DNA of 64,000 bases from Streptomyces indicus (lineage in GTDB: Bacteria > Actinomycetota > Actinomycetes > Streptomycetales > Streptomycetaceae). Location of the stretch: NCBI RefSeq assembly GCF_900100315.1, contig NZ_FNFF01000024.1, positions 1 to 64,000 of the forward strand. Direction: 5' to 3'. The notes below the pieces were generated by a model. The model did no database searches. It was not told the DNA's origin and was given only the letters and a program-made list of their open reading frames with translations. A program made the translations under genes and the position numbers. Below, one piece after another: positions 18,041 to 26,588 of the stretch. The first letter of the stretch is position 1. Every line of letters begins with the position of its first letter.

Positions 18041-18535
18041 GTGACGACACGTGGAGTCCTGTACGTGCACTCCGCACCGCGCGCGCTGTGCCCGCATGTC
18101 GAGTGGGCGGTCGCGGGGGTGCTGGGCGGCCGAGTGACGCTCGACTGGATCAGGCAGCCCGCGGCCCCCGGGACCTGGCGTGCGGAGTTCTCCTGGCAGG
18201 GCGAGGCGGGCACCGCCTCCAAGCTGGCCTCCGCGCTGCGCGGCTGGCAGCAGCTGCGCTTCGAGGTCACGGCCGAGCCGTGCGCCACGGCGGAGGGCGA
18301 GCGCTACAGCTCCACGCCCGAGCTGGGCATCTTCCACGCGGTGACCGGCATCCACGGCGACATCCTCATCCCGGAGGACCGCCTGCGCGCGGCCCTCACG
18401 CGCTCACGCGGCGGCGAGAGCGACCTGGAGTCCGAACTGGCAAAGCTCCTGGGCAAGCCGTGGGACGACGAGTTGGAGCCCTTCAGATACGCGGGAGAGG
18501 GCGCCCCGGTCCGCTGGCTCCACCAAGTGGTCTGA
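18041..18535 (+). CDS. DUF3145 domain protein
   Basis: 164-residue protein conserved in actinobacteria and regularly found next to the fatty-acid synthase genes, as here. It begins with TTRGVLYVHSAP and contains a conserved WAVAGVLGG and W-rich core. Its biochemical role is unknown. I start at GTG 18041 because GGAGG lies five bases upstream and the conserved region begins right there; a longer in-frame ATG at 17849 adds 64 residues unlike the family. It converges on fabF, with a perfect hairpin between them. Confidence 0.85.
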   Translation: MTTRGVLYVHSAPRALCPHVEWAVAGVLGGRVTLDWIRQPAAPGTWRAEFSWQGEAGTASKLASALRGWQQLRFEVTAEPCATAEGERYSSTPELGIFHAVTGIHGDILIPEDRLRAALTRSRGGESDLESELAKLLGKPWDDELEPFRYAGEGAPVRWLHQVV

Positions 18536-18582
18536 GCTGCGCAGGACCCCGTACATCTGAACCGCGCAGCTGACCCGTACAC

Positions 18583-18623
18583 ACGAAGAGGCCCACCCGA
18601 ACGCATCGGGTGGGCCTCTTCGT
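18583..18623. terminator. Bidirectional terminator between DUF3145 and fabF
   Basis: A perfect 18-bp stem (left arm from ACGAAGAGGCCC, right arm to GGGCCTCTTCGT) with a 5-base loop lies between the two convergent genes, 48 bp after DUF3145 and 15 bp from the fabF stop. Confidence 0.9.
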
Positions 18624-18637
18624 ACGAAGCAAGCGGA

Positions 18638-19912
18638 TCAGACGGTGCGGAAGGCCAACACCACGTTGTGCCCACCGAACCCGAACGAGTTGTTGATCGC
18701 GGCGATCGTGCCCTCGGGCAGCGCCCGCGCCTCACCGCGCACCACATCGGCCCCGTCCGCCGCCACTTCCTCGTCGAGCTCGTCGACATTGATCGTCGGC
18801 GGCGCGAGACGGTGGTGCAGGGCGAGCACGGTCGCGACGGTCTCGATGCCGCCCGCGCCACCGAGCAGGTGACCCGTCATCGACTTCGTGCCGGAGATGG
18901 CCACATGGTCGAGGTCGGCGCCGAGGACCTTGCGCAGCGCCTTGATCTCGGCGACATCGCCCTGCGGCGTCGAGGTCGCGTGCGCGTTGACGTGCACGAG
19001 CTCGGCCGGCTTCAGGTCGGAGGTGTCGAGCAGGTTCTGCACGGCGGCGGCGACACCGCGCCCCGTCGGCTCGGGCTGCGCGATGTGGTGCGAGTCGGCG
19101 GACAGACCCTGGCCGATCACCTCGCAGTAGATCTTCGCGCCACGGGCCTTCGCGTGCTCCTCGGACTCGAGGATGACGACACCCGCGCCCTCGCCGAGCA
19201 CGAAGCCGTCACGGGCCTTGTCGTACGGACGCGAGGCCGCGGTGGGCTCGTCGTTGTTCTTGGACATCGCCATCATGTTGGCGAAGGCGGCGATCGGCAG
19301 CGGGTGGATCGCGGCCTCGGTACCGCCGGCGACTACGACGTCGGCGCGGCCGGTGCGGATCATCTCGACGGCGTAGCCGATCGCCTCGGCGCCCGACGCG
19401 CAGGCCGAGACCGGGGTGTGCACGCCCGCCTGGGCGCCCACCTCCAGACCGACGTTCGCGGAGGGGCCGTTGGGCATGAGCATGGGGACGGTGTGCGGGG
19501 AGACGCGGCGTACGCCCTTCTCCTTGAGCACGTCGTACTGGTCGAGCAGCGTGGTCACACCGCCGATGCCGGACGCGATGACGGCGCCCAGACGCTCGGG
19601 GGCGATCTTCGACTCCTCCTCGCCGGCCTTGCCCTCGTAACCGGCGTCCGCCCAGGCCTCCTTGGCCGCGATCAGCGCGAACTGCGCCGAGCGGTCCAGC
19701 TTGCGGGCGAGCGGGCGGGGCAGGACCTCGCCCGGGTCGACCGCGGCGGGCGCGGCGATACGGACCGGCAGTTCGGCGAAGCGCTCGCCCTCCAGGGGCT
19801 TGACGCCCGAGCGGCCCGCGACGAGACCTTCCCAGGTCGATGCTGCGTCGCCACCCAGCGGTGTGGTTGCGCCGATACCGGTGACGACCACGGTGCGATT
19901 GGTCGAGCTCAC
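18638..19912 (-). CDS. fabF: 3-oxoacyl-ACP synthase II (FabF)
   Basis: 424-residue condensing enzyme of type II fatty-acid synthesis. It joins malonyl-ACP to a growing acyl-ACP and releases CO2. The acyl-binding Cys is C171 in VSACASGAEAIG; the two catalytic histidines lie in VNAHATSTPQGD and SMTGHLLGG, giving the Cys-His-His triad. It is the last gene of the fabD-fabH-acpP-fabF cluster, 149 bp after acpP. The start is the GTG at 19912, preceded by GGAGAAAG. Confidence 0.96.
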   Translation of the reverse strand: MSSTNRTVVVTGIGATTPLGGDAASTWEGLVAGRSGVKPLEGERFAELPVRIAAPAAVDPGEVLPRPLARKLDRSAQFALIAAKEAWADAGYEGKAGEEESKIAPERLGAVIASGIGGVTTLLDQYDVLKEKGVRRVSPHTVPMLMPNGPSANVGLEVGAQAGVHTPVSACASGAEAIGYAVEMIRTGRADVVVAGGTEAAIHPLPIAAFANMMAMSKNNDEPTAASRPYDKARDGFVLGEGAGVVILESEEHAKARGAKIYCEVIGQGLSADSHHIAQPEPTGRGVAAAVQNLLDTSDLKPAELVHVNAHATSTPQGDVAEIKALRKVLGADLDHVAISGTKSMTGHLLGGAGGIETVATVLALHHRLAPPTINVDELDEEVAADGADVVRGEARALPEGTIAAINNSFGFGGHNVVLAFRTV

Positions 19913-19992
19913 AGGAATTCTTTCTCCACGTGTAGAGGGTCGTGAATCAACGGCGCCACCGCCGGGAGGCGGCAGTCAGCCGGCCCGGCGGA

Positions 19993-20031
19993 CGGCCCTC
20001 GCGGGCTGCCCTGCGGGGCGGCCCTTGCGGG
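19993..20031. repeat. 13-bp tandem repeat in the acpP-fabF gap
   Basis: Three imperfect copies of cggccctcgcggg lie between acpP and fabF, flanked by GCCGGCCC and GGGCCGGC. The block can fold strongly and might weaken read-through from acpP into fabF. Confidence 0.55.
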
Positions 20032-20061
20032 CCGGCCCGGGGCCATGCGACAGGACGGTGA

Positions 20062-20310
20062 TCAGTCCTGGTGCTTCAGGATGTAGTCCGCGGCGTCGCC
20101 GACGGTCTTCAGGTTCTTGACGTCGTCGTCCGGGATCTTGACGTCGAAGCGCTCTTCGGCGGCGACGACGACCTCGACCATGGACAGCGAGTCGACGTCC
20201 AGGTCGTCGGTGAAGGACTTGTCCAGCTGGACGTCCTCGACCGGGATACCGGCGATCTCGTTCACGATCTCGGCGAGACCGGCGACGATCTCTTCCTGAG
20301 TGGCGGCCAT
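20062..20310 (-). CDS. acpP: Acyl carrier protein
   Basis: 82-residue acidic carrier protein of fatty-acid synthesis. The 4'-phosphopantetheine attachment site is S41 in DLDVDSLSMVEVV. It carries growing acyl chains between FabD, FabH, FabF and the reducing enzymes. The ATG at 20310 follows AAGGAG. It sits between fabH and fabF as in other streptomycetes; the following hairpin-rich gap may keep ACP mRNA in excess over fabF. Confidence 0.97.
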   Translation of the reverse strand: MAATQEEIVAGLAEIVNEIAGIPVEDVQLDKSFTDDLDVDSLSMVEVVVAAEERFDVKIPDDDVKNLKTVGDAADYILKHQD

Positions 20311-20377
20311 GTTGGCGCTCCTTCTTGTGTATCAGTGAGGTGGCAGGGTCCCGTGCGGAATGGTCCGCGCGGGGTGC

Positions 20378-21379
20378 CTAGGGGAGGGTAACGACGGTGG
20401 CTGCGTAGACGAGACCCGCCCCGAAGCCGATGACGAGCGCGGTGTCGCCGCTCTTGGCTTCCCCGGTCGCCAGGAGTCGCTCCATGGCGAGCGGGATCGA
20501 GGCGGCCGAGGTGTTGCCGGTGGTCTCGATGTCACGGGCGACCGTGACATGCTCCGGCAGCTTCAAAGTCTTCACCATCGAGTCGATGATCCGCATGTTG
20601 GCCTGGTGCGGGATGAAGACATCCAGGTCGTCCGCGCTGATCCCGGCCGCGTCCAGCGCCTGCTGGGCGACCTTCGCCATCTCGAACACAGCCCAGCGGA
20701 AGACCGCCTGGCCCTCCTGCGTGATCGCAGGAAACCTCTCGACCTCGCCGTCGCGGTAGTCCGTCCACGGCACGGTCTGCTTGATCGTCTCGGACTTGTC
20801 GCCCTCCGAGCCCCACACCGTCGGGCCGATGTCCGGCACGTCCGAGGGGCCGACGACGACCGCGCCCGCGCCGTCGCCGAACAGGAAGGCCGTGGCGCGG
20901 TCCTCCAGGTCGGTCAGGTCGCTCAGGCGCTCGACGCCGATGACGAGCACGTACGGCGAACTGCCTTCCACGATCATGCCCTTGGCGAGCGTGAGCGCGT
21001 AACCGAAGCCCGCGCAGCCGGCCGAGATGTCGAACGCGGCGGCCTTCTGCGTGCCCAGCTTGTCGGCGATCTCCGTCGCGACGGCCGGGGTCTGCTTGAA
21101 GTGCGAGACGGTCGAGACGATGACCGCGCCGATCTTGTCGGCGGTGAGCCCGGCGTCGGCGATCGCCTTGCCGGAGGCCTCGATCGACATGGCGGCGACC
21201 GTCTCCTGGTCGCTCGCCCAGTGACGCGTGGCGATGCCGGAGCGCGAGCGGATCCACTCGTCGGAGGAGTCGATCGTCTCGAGGATCACCTCGTTGGGCA
21301 CGACCCGCGTGGGCCGGTAGCCGCCGACGCCCATGATCTTGGCGTACGGCGCGCCCTTGCTCGGCTTGATCTTCGACAT
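20378..21379 (-). CDS. fabH: 3-oxoacyl-ACP synthase III (FabH)
   Basis: 333-residue initiating condensing enzyme. It joins acetyl- or branched acyl-CoA to malonyl-ACP and so sets whether straight or branched (iso/anteiso) fatty acids are made. The triad is visible: C122 in DISAGCAGFGY, His in FIPHQANMRI and Asn in ETTGNTSAAS. The ATG at 21379 follows AAGGAGC. It lies 18 bp downstream of fabD and 67 bp upstream of acpP, in one operon. Confidence 0.96.
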   Translation of the reverse strand: MSKIKPSKGAPYAKIMGVGGYRPTRVVPNEVILETIDSSDEWIRSRSGIATRHWASDQETVAAMSIEASGKAIADAGLTADKIGAVIVSTVSHFKQTPAVATEIADKLGTQKAAAFDISAGCAGFGYALTLAKGMIVEGSSPYVLVIGVERLSDLTDLEDRATAFLFGDGAGAVVVGPSDVPDIGPTVWGSEGDKSETIKQTVPWTDYRDGEVERFPAITQEGQAVFRWAVFEMAKVAQQALDAAGISADDLDVFIPHQANMRIIDSMVKTLKLPEHVTVARDIETTGNTSAASIPLAMERLLATGEAKSGDTALVIGFGAGLVYAATVVTLP

Positions 21380-21397
21380 TGCTCTTGAGCTCCTTCG

Positions 21398-22312
21398 TCA
21401 GGCAGCGTGCTCTGCGATGAGCTCGCGAGCAGCGTCGAGGTCGTCGGGGGTCTTCAGGGCGAGCGTCTTGACGCCCGGCAGCGCGCGCTTGGCGATGCCG
21501 GTGAGGGTGCCGCCCGGGCACACCTCGATGAGCGCCGTCGCGCCGAGCTCCTGGAAGGTCTCCATGCACAGGTCCCAGCGGACGGGGTTCGCGACCTGGC
21601 CGACCAGGCGCGAGATGACCTCGGCGCCCGTGTCGACGGCCTTGCCGTCCTTGTTGGAGACGTACCGTACGGCCGGGTCGGCCGGGGACAGCTCGTCGGC
21701 GGCCTTCTGCAGGGTCTCGACCGCGGGCGCCATGTGGTGCGTGTGGAACGCGCCGGCGACCTTCAGCGGGACGACCCGGCGGGTGCCCTCGGGCTTGTCG
21801 GCCTCCAGGGCAGCGAGCTGCTCCAGGGTGCCGGCGGCGACGATCTGGCCCGCGCCGTTCACGTTCGCCGGGGTCAGGCCGAGCTTCTCCAGGTGCGGCA
21901 CGACCACGTCCTGGTCGCCGCCGAGCAGCGCCGCCATGCCGGTCTGCGTGATCGCGGCGGCGTCGGCCATGGCCAGACCCCGCTTGCGGACGAGCCGCAG
22001 CGCGGCGGTGTCGTCGAGGACGCCCGCGAACGCGGCGGCGGTGAACTCGCCGACGCTGTGACCGGCGACGGCACCGGGCGTGACCTCGCCGAGCGCGGAA
22101 GCGGAAAGCAGTCCGGCCGCGACGAGCAGCGGCTGCGCCACGGCCGTGTCGCGGATCGCGTCCGCGTCGGCCTGCGTGCCGTAGTGGGCGAGGTCGAGAC
22201 CGATGGCGTCGGACCACGCGGCGAGCTTGTCGGCAGCGCCGGGGAGGTCGAGCCAGGGAGTCAGGAAGCCGGGCGTCTGAGCGCCTTGGCCGGGAGCGAC
22301 GAGTACGAGCAC
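21398..22312 (-). CDS. fabD: Malonyl-CoA:ACP transacylase (FabD)
   Basis: 304-residue acyltransferase that moves malonyl groups from CoA to ACP. In Streptomyces it often serves polyketide synthases as well. The active Ser is S86 in AGHSVGEFTAA, and the catalytic His lies in AGAFHTHHMAPA. The start is chosen as GTG 22312 (then LVLVAPGQGAQ), seven bases after a GAGAGAG ribosome site; GTG 22318 is too close to it. It is the first gene of the fab operon, directly downstream of fasR. Confidence 0.95.
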   Translation of the reverse strand: MLVLVAPGQGAQTPGFLTPWLDLPGAADKLAAWSDAIGLDLAHYGTQADADAIRDTAVAQPLLVAAGLLSASALGEVTPGAVAGHSVGEFTAAAFAGVLDDTAALRLVRKRGLAMADAAAITQTGMAALLGGDQDVVVPHLEKLGLTPANVNGAGQIVAAGTLEQLAALEADKPEGTRRVVPLKVAGAFHTHHMAPAVETLQKAADELSPADPAVRYVSNKDGKAVDTGAEVISRLVGQVANPVRWDLCMETFQELGATALIEVCPGGTLTGIAKRALPGVKTLALKTPDDLDAARELIAEHAA

Positions 22313-22380
22313 TCTCACACTCTCTCTTGTGGACGGTGGGCGCCGCCCGTGGGGACAGGGACGAAGAACGGTCAGGGGAA

Positions 22381-22397
22381 TTGTCGACCCCCGACAA
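22381..22397. promoter_or_regulatory. Palindrome in the fasR-fabD gap
   Basis: TTGTCG-N5-CGACAA lies 5 bp after the fasR stop and about 70 bp before fabD. It is well placed for an operator or promoter element of the fab operon, which FasR is known to activate in S. coelicolor. I do not know the exact FasR site, so the link is inferred. Confidence 0.35.
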
Positions 22398-22401
22398 AAG
22401 T

Positions 22402-23631
22402 CTAGGACTGCGGATCTCCGTCGGCCAGACGCCCCAGGATGAGGGCGATACGCAGCGTGAACGCGGAGCGCACATCCGAGGGCGACCAGCCGGTGACGTC
22501 TGTCACACGTCGGAGCCGGTAGCGGACGGTGTTGGGGTGCACGAAGAGCATCCGGGCCGCGCCTTCGAGGCTGCTCGCCTGTTCCAGATAGACGCTCAAG
22601 GTCTCCAGGAGCGCCGAGCCGGCCTCCTCCAGCGGTCTGTAGATCTCCTCCACCAACTGCTCCCGCGCGGCCGGGTCTCCGGCGATGGCGCGCTCCGGAA
22701 GGAGATCGTCCGCGAGCGCGGGGCGCGGGGCGTCCTGCCAGGCGGAGCACGCCTTGAGCCCGGCGGCCGCGGCCTGCGCGGACTTCGTGGCGGCGAGCAG
22801 GTCGGGGACGACGGGCCCGGCGACCACGGGACCGGCGGCGTACGGGCCGATCAGCGCCTTCGCGACGGCCAGCGGATTGTCGCTGCCGCCTGCGATGACG
22901 ACCAGGCGGTCGCCGAGCACACCGGTCAGGACCTGGAGCTTCGCGTGCCGTGCGGCGCGGCGGATGGCCTCGACGGTGAGCTCGCTGTCGCCGTCGGGTG
23001 CGGTGCCGAGCACGACGCACACGTGCTCGGGGGAGTTCCAGCCGAGCGCGGCGGCCCGGCTGACGGCGCCCTCGTCGGCCTCACCGCTCAGGACGGCGTT
23101 CACGACGAGCGATTCGAGGCGTGCGTCCCAGGCGCCCCGCGCCTCCGCGGCCTGCGCGTAGACCTGGGCCGTGGCGAACGCGATCTCCCGCGCGTAGACG
23201 AGCAGCGCCTCCCTGAGCACCGACTCGTCGCCCGGCGCCGCGACCTCGTCGATCGCGGACTCCATGACCTCGATCGTGGTCCGCACCATCTCGACGGTCT
23301 GACGCAGCGTGATCGCCCGGGTCAGCTCGCGCGGCGCGGTGCCGAAGACGTCGGTGGAGATCGCCTGCGGAGCGTCGGGGTGCCGGAACCACTCGGTGAA
23401 CGCGGCGATACCGGCCTGCGCGACCAGACCGATCCACGAACGGTTCTCCGGCGGCATCGCCCGGTACCACGGCAGCGTCTCGTCCATGCGCGCGATGGCC
23501 TGCGCGGCGAGAGAGCCGGAGGACTTCTCCAGGCGCCTGAGCGTGGCGGAGTGCGGATGGGCCCGGGGCGCTCCGGCGTCGGCCGGGGTCGCTCCGGAGT
23601 CGGGGCTCGGGTTCGCTGCGGGTTCGGGCAC
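22402..23631 (-). CDS. fasR: FasR, PucR-type regulator of the fab operon
   Basis: 409-residue regulator of the PucR/CdaR family. A GGDEF-like central region is followed by a C-terminal helix-turn-helix (ARMLFVHPNTVRYRLRRV). In S. coelicolor the protein at this position, FasR, activates fabD-fabH-acpP-fabF. Gene order and the core SSGSLAAQAIARMDETLPWYRAMPPE-like region (residues about 40-65) agree with that. GTG 23631 begins the conserved Pro-rich leader; an ATG at 23724 is less likely. It is transcribed with the fab genes and lies 89 bp before fabD. Confidence 0.9.
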   Translation of the reverse strand: MPEPAANPSPDSGATPADAGAPRAHPHSATLRRLEKSSGSLAAQAIARMDETLPWYRAMPPENRSWIGLVAQAGIAAFTEWFRHPDAPQAISTDVFGTAPRELTRAITLRQTVEMVRTTIEVMESAIDEVAAPGDESVLREALLVYAREIAFATAQVYAQAAEARGAWDARLESLVVNAVLSGEADEGAVSRAAALGWNSPEHVCVVLGTAPDGDSELTVEAIRRAARHAKLQVLTGVLGDRLVVIAGGSDNPLAVAKALIGPYAAGPVVAGPVVPDLLAATKSAQAAAAGLKACSAWQDAPRPALADDLLPERAIAGDPAAREQLVEEIYRPLEEAGSALLETLSVYLEQASSLEGAARMLFVHPNTVRYRLRRVTDVTGWSPSDVRSAFTLRIALILGRLADGDPQS

Positions 23632-23756
23632 GGGACAAGACTGCCTTATCGGGGCGGCCCGGCTAAGTGGTGGGTCTTGTCCGGGCCGCTCCGCCGGGTG
23701 GTGGGACCCTGACGGACCGGCCACCCGGAGGTGGCGCGGCGGCTACCGTGGGGTGC

Positions 23757-24419
23757 GTGATGGACGTACGGCGCTCCGGCGATCGGTACCGCGGCGGGGA
23801 GCCGGCGAGCGGTATCGAGTCGCTGCACGCGTTCTCCTTCGGGCCGCACTACGACCCGGACAACCTCCGCTTCGGACCGGTCATCGCCTGCAACGAGGAG
23901 CATCTCGCGCCCGGCGCCGGCTTCGACGAGCACACCCACAGCCATACGGAGATCGTCACCTGGGTCGTCGAGGGCACGCTGACCCACCGCGACTCGGCCG
24001 GCCACGAGACGGTGGTGAACGCCGGTGACCTGCAACGGCTCAGCGCCGGCGGGGGAGTGCGGCACGTCGAGCGCAACGACGGCTCGTCCCGCCTGGTCTT
24101 CCTCCAGATGTGGCTGGCGCCCACGGCCGCCGGCGGCGACCCCTCGTACGAGATCGTCCGCGGCATCGCGGACTCGACCCCCTACGCGGTCCCGGCGGCC
24201 GGTGGCCTGCTCCATGTGCGCCGCCTGCGCCCCGCCGAGCGCGCCGGGGTGCCCGAGGCGGCGTATGTCTACGTGCATGTCGTACGGGGCGAAGTCCGCC
24301 TCGGCGGTACGGAGTTGGCGCCCGGCGACTCGGCACGGATCACCGGCGCGGCCGCCCTGGAGCTGGAGGCGCTGCGCGGCTGGGCCGAGGTGCTGGTGTG
24401 GGAGTTCGCGGGAGGCTAG
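23757..24419 (+). CDS. Pirin family protein (bicupin)
   Basis: 220-residue cupin protein of the pirin group. The metal-binding motif near residue 60 is EHTHSHTEIVTWVVEG, with three histidines and a glutamate that could hold Fe(II). Relatives include quercetinase YhhW and regulators; the role here is unknown. GTG 23757 (followed by ATG 23760) sits 7 bases after a TACCGT hexamer with no ribosome site, suggesting a leaderless mRNA. Its stop overlaps the convergent GNAT gene by four bases. Confidence 0.85.
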   Translation: MMDVRRSGDRYRGGEPASGIESLHAFSFGPHYDPDNLRFGPVIACNEEHLAPGAGFDEHTHSHTEIVTWVVEGTLTHRDSAGHETVVNAGDLQRLSAGGGVRHVERNDGSSRLVFLQMWLAPTAAGGDPSYEIVRGIADSTPYAVPAAGGLLHVRRLRPAERAGVPEAAYVYVHVVRGEVRLGGTELAPGDSARITGAAALELEALRGWAEVLVWEFAGG

Positions 24420-25018
24420 GCCGCCGGGGGCTTGCCGTCCGGCTCGCGCCACATCCGCCACATCGGCGGGCTCGACCGGTAGGTCATCTCCTCGGCCACG
24501 GTGAAGCCGTGCCGCTTGTAGAACGTCAGGTTCCGCTCGTTGCTCGACTCCAGATACGCGGGCAGCCCCGCGGCGTCCGCCTGGTCGAGCAGGGCGCCGA
24601 GGACCAGGGTGCCGCGTCCGGTGCCGCGCGCGGAGGAGTGCGTCCCGATGAACTCCAGGTAGTAGTGCTCCGGTTCGACGGGGTGCTTGCGCTCCATGGT
24701 CTGGAGCATGCCGAGCAGCAGCGGCAGCCGGGTGCGGCCGGTGCGCACCAGCGCCGGGAAGTTCCGCACGATGTCGCCGGTGCCGACCTTCCACTGGCCG
24801 GGCGGGCACCACACGGCGGCCACGGTCCGGTCGATGTCGGTCCACAGGCGGCCGCGGTCGGCGTTCATGGCGAGCAGATCGCGGAAGAACCGGCGCAGCT
24901 TCGGCACCCGGTCCGCGGGCACGAGCCATTCCCAGATCGGATCGTCCTCGTAGGCGTCGGCGAGCACATCGGCCAGCGCGTGAACATCGGCCCGGGTGGC
25001 GCGGACTATGTCAGCCAT
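24416..25018 (-). CDS. GNAT family N-acetyltransferase
   Basis: 200-residue acetyltransferase. Acetyl-CoA-binding motif A is SSARGTGRGTLVLGALLDQAD, followed by the typical SSNERNLTFYKRHGF, close to relatives of puromycin-type N-acetyltransferases. The substrate, perhaps an amine drug or metabolite, is not known. The ATG at 25018 has a TACGTT hexamer 6 bases upstream and no ribosome site, so translation is probably leaderless. It overlaps the pirin gene tail to tail. Confidence 0.85.
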   Translation of the reverse strand: MADIVRATRADVHALADVLADAYEDDPIWEWLVPADRVPKLRRFFRDLLAMNADRGRLWTDIDRTVAAVWCPPGQWKVGTGDIVRNFPALVRTGRTRLPLLLGMLQTMERKHPVEPEHYYLEFIGTHSSARGTGRGTLVLGALLDQADAAGLPAYLESSNERNLTFYKRHGFTVAEEMTYRSSPPMWRMWREPDGKPPAA

Positions 25019-25084
25019 GGGGTCAACGTAGTCCGCGGTGCGGCCGTCGGCATCCACCCCGAGGGGGAGACGCCGGTACGCCTC

Positions 25085-25909
25085 TCAGCGTGCTCCGGCC
25101 CGCAGCTCGGCCAGCACCGCGTCCGTGAACGGCGGCCACGCCTCCACGGCCCACGGCCCGAACGCCCGGTCGCTCAGGGCGACACACGCGGCCTGCGCGT
25201 CCGGGTCGATCCACAGGAAGGTGCCCGACTGGCCGAAGTGCCCGAAGGTCCGCGGCGAGGAGGAACTTCCCGTCCAGTGCGGGGACTTGGAGTCCCGGAT
25301 CTCGAACCCGAGCCCCCAGTCGTTGGGCTTCTGGTGCCCGTACCCGGGCAGGATGCCGGACAGCCCGGGGTGCACCACGGACATGGCCTCGAGCACGGTC
25401 CGCGCGTCGAGCAGCCGCGGCGCCTGCACCTCGGCCGCGAAGCGCAGCAGGTCCTCGACGGTCGACACCCCGTCCTTGGCGGGCGACCCCTCCAGGGAGG
25501 TCCCCGTCATGCCCAGCGGTTCGAGCACCGCCTGCCGCAGGTACTCCGCGAACGGGATGTCCGTGGCCTTGGCGATGTGGTCGCCGAGCACCTCGAACCC
25601 TGCGTTCGAGTACAGCCGCCGCTCACCGGGCGGCGCCATGACGCGGTGCTCGTCGAAGGCGAGCCCGCTGGTGTGCGCGAGCAGATGCCGCACGGTCGCG
25701 CCCTCGGGCCCGGCCGGCTCGTCGAGCTCGACCGCCCCCTCCTCGTACGCGACCAGCGCGGCGTAGGCGGCCAGCGGCTTGGTCACGGAGGCGAGCGGGA
25801 AACGCTGCGTCACGGGCCCGCGCGTCCCGGCCACGGTCCCGTCGGCGCGTACGACCCCGGCGGCGGCGCTCGGCACCGGCCAGTTCTCGATGAGGGCAAG
25901 GCTCTGCAT
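25085..25909 (-). CDS. Serine hydrolase of the beta-lactamase/esterase family
   Basis: 274-residue member of the class C beta-lactamase/D-alanyl-D-alanine carboxypeptidase-like superfamily. Catalytic motifs are S41-V-T-K44, Y-S-N (LYSNAGFE) and the C-terminal HFGQSG box. No signal peptide is seen, so a cytoplasmic esterase or amidase is more likely than a cell-wall enzyme or a resistance beta-lactamase. The ATG at 25909 has a TAACCT hexamer 7 bases upstream and is probably leaderless. Confidence 0.85.
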   Translation of the reverse strand: MQSLALIENWPVPSAAAGVVRADGTVAGTRGPVTQRFPLASVTKPLAAYAALVAYEEGAVELDEPAGPEGATVRHLLAHTSGLAFDEHRVMAPPGERRLYSNAGFEVLGDHIAKATDIPFAEYLRQAVLEPLGMTGTSLEGSPAKDGVSTVEDLLRFAAEVQAPRLLDARTVLEAMSVVHPGLSGILPGYGHQKPNDWGLGFEIRDSKSPHWTGSSSSPRTFGHFGQSGTFLWIDPDAQAACVALSDRAFGPWAVEAWPPFTDAVLAELRAGAR

Positions 25910-26031
25910 GCGTACGAGGTTACGGGCTCGGATCCGGGCGCTCGGCCCAGGGTGCGCCCGGCGTACGGTCCCCTGCCCGGCGGACTGTCCCCTGCTCGGC
26001 CTTCCGCCCCCTGCCCGGCGTACCGCCCCCG

Positions 26032-26502
26032 TCAGAGCGACAGCCGCATCGCCGGATCCGGCGTCCGCACGAACCCGAGCGATGCGTAGAGCGGCTCGCC
26101 CTCGGCGGATGCCCGCAGATCCACCTTCCGCACCCCGCGTCGCCTGAACCACGCGATCAGCTCCTGCATGCATGCCCGTGAGTAACCTCGGCGCCGCATC
26201 TCCGGCTCCGTGGCCACGCTGAACACGTAACCGGCGAGTCCCAGCGGGTTCTCCGCACCGCCGAGCCGGTACTCGACGGTGCCGACCGCGCAGGCGGCGA
26301 GCCGTCCCGGTGTGTCGGGCCGCTCCACGACGGCCGCCGCGAGCTGCCCCTCCTCGCCGACGAGTTTCGTACGCAGCATCTTCTCGGCCACCGGCATCCA
26401 CGCGGTGTCCTCCTGAGCCCCGAGGTACTCGTCCAGCATCAGCTTGCGCAGGCGTACCAGCTCAGGTGCGTCTTCGGGCGTCGCAAGCCGTGCTGTGATC
26501 AT
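26032..26502 (-). CDS. GNAT family N-acetyltransferase
   Basis: 156-residue acetyltransferase with the acetyl-CoA motif TEPEMRRRGYSRACMQELI and the ending LYASLGF. The substrate is unknown. I begin it at ATG 26502 (MITARLATPEDAP) because a TACGCT hexamer lies 7 bases upstream and no ribosome site is present, a leaderless pattern; the in-frame ATG at 26565 would start 21 residues earlier in non-conserved sequence. Confidence 0.85.
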   Translation of the reverse strand: MITARLATPEDAPELVRLRKLMLDEYLGAQEDTAWMPVAEKMLRTKLVGEEGQLAAAVVERPDTPGRLAACAVGTVEYRLGGAENPLGLAGYVFSVATEPEMRRRGYSRACMQELIAWFRRRGVRKVDLRASAEGEPLYASLGFVRTPDPAMRLSL

Positions 26503-26550
26503 GCCCGGCAGCGTATCCGCGACCGCAGAGCGAACACTCCCCGATACCGC

Positions 26551-26581
26551 TTGCCTGGAGTGCACTCCAAGGTCCTAGCGT
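26551..26581 (+). promoter_or_regulatory. MerR-type promoter/operator with 19-bp spacer
   Basis: TTGCCT (26551-26556) and TAGCGT (26576-26581) are separated by 19 bp, the stretched spacing that MerR-family activators correct by twisting DNA. The spacer holds the perfect palindrome TGGAGTGCACTCCA (26556-26569). The -10 ends 7 bases before the merR ATG, so the transcript should be leaderless. Confidence 0.75.
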
Positions 26582-26588
26582 GGTGGGC

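Noticed and set aside
25085..25909. Antibiotic-resistance beta-lactamase
   Set aside because: The S-x-x-K and Y-S-N motifs fit, but there is no signal peptide, so an intracellular esterase-type hydrolase is likelier.
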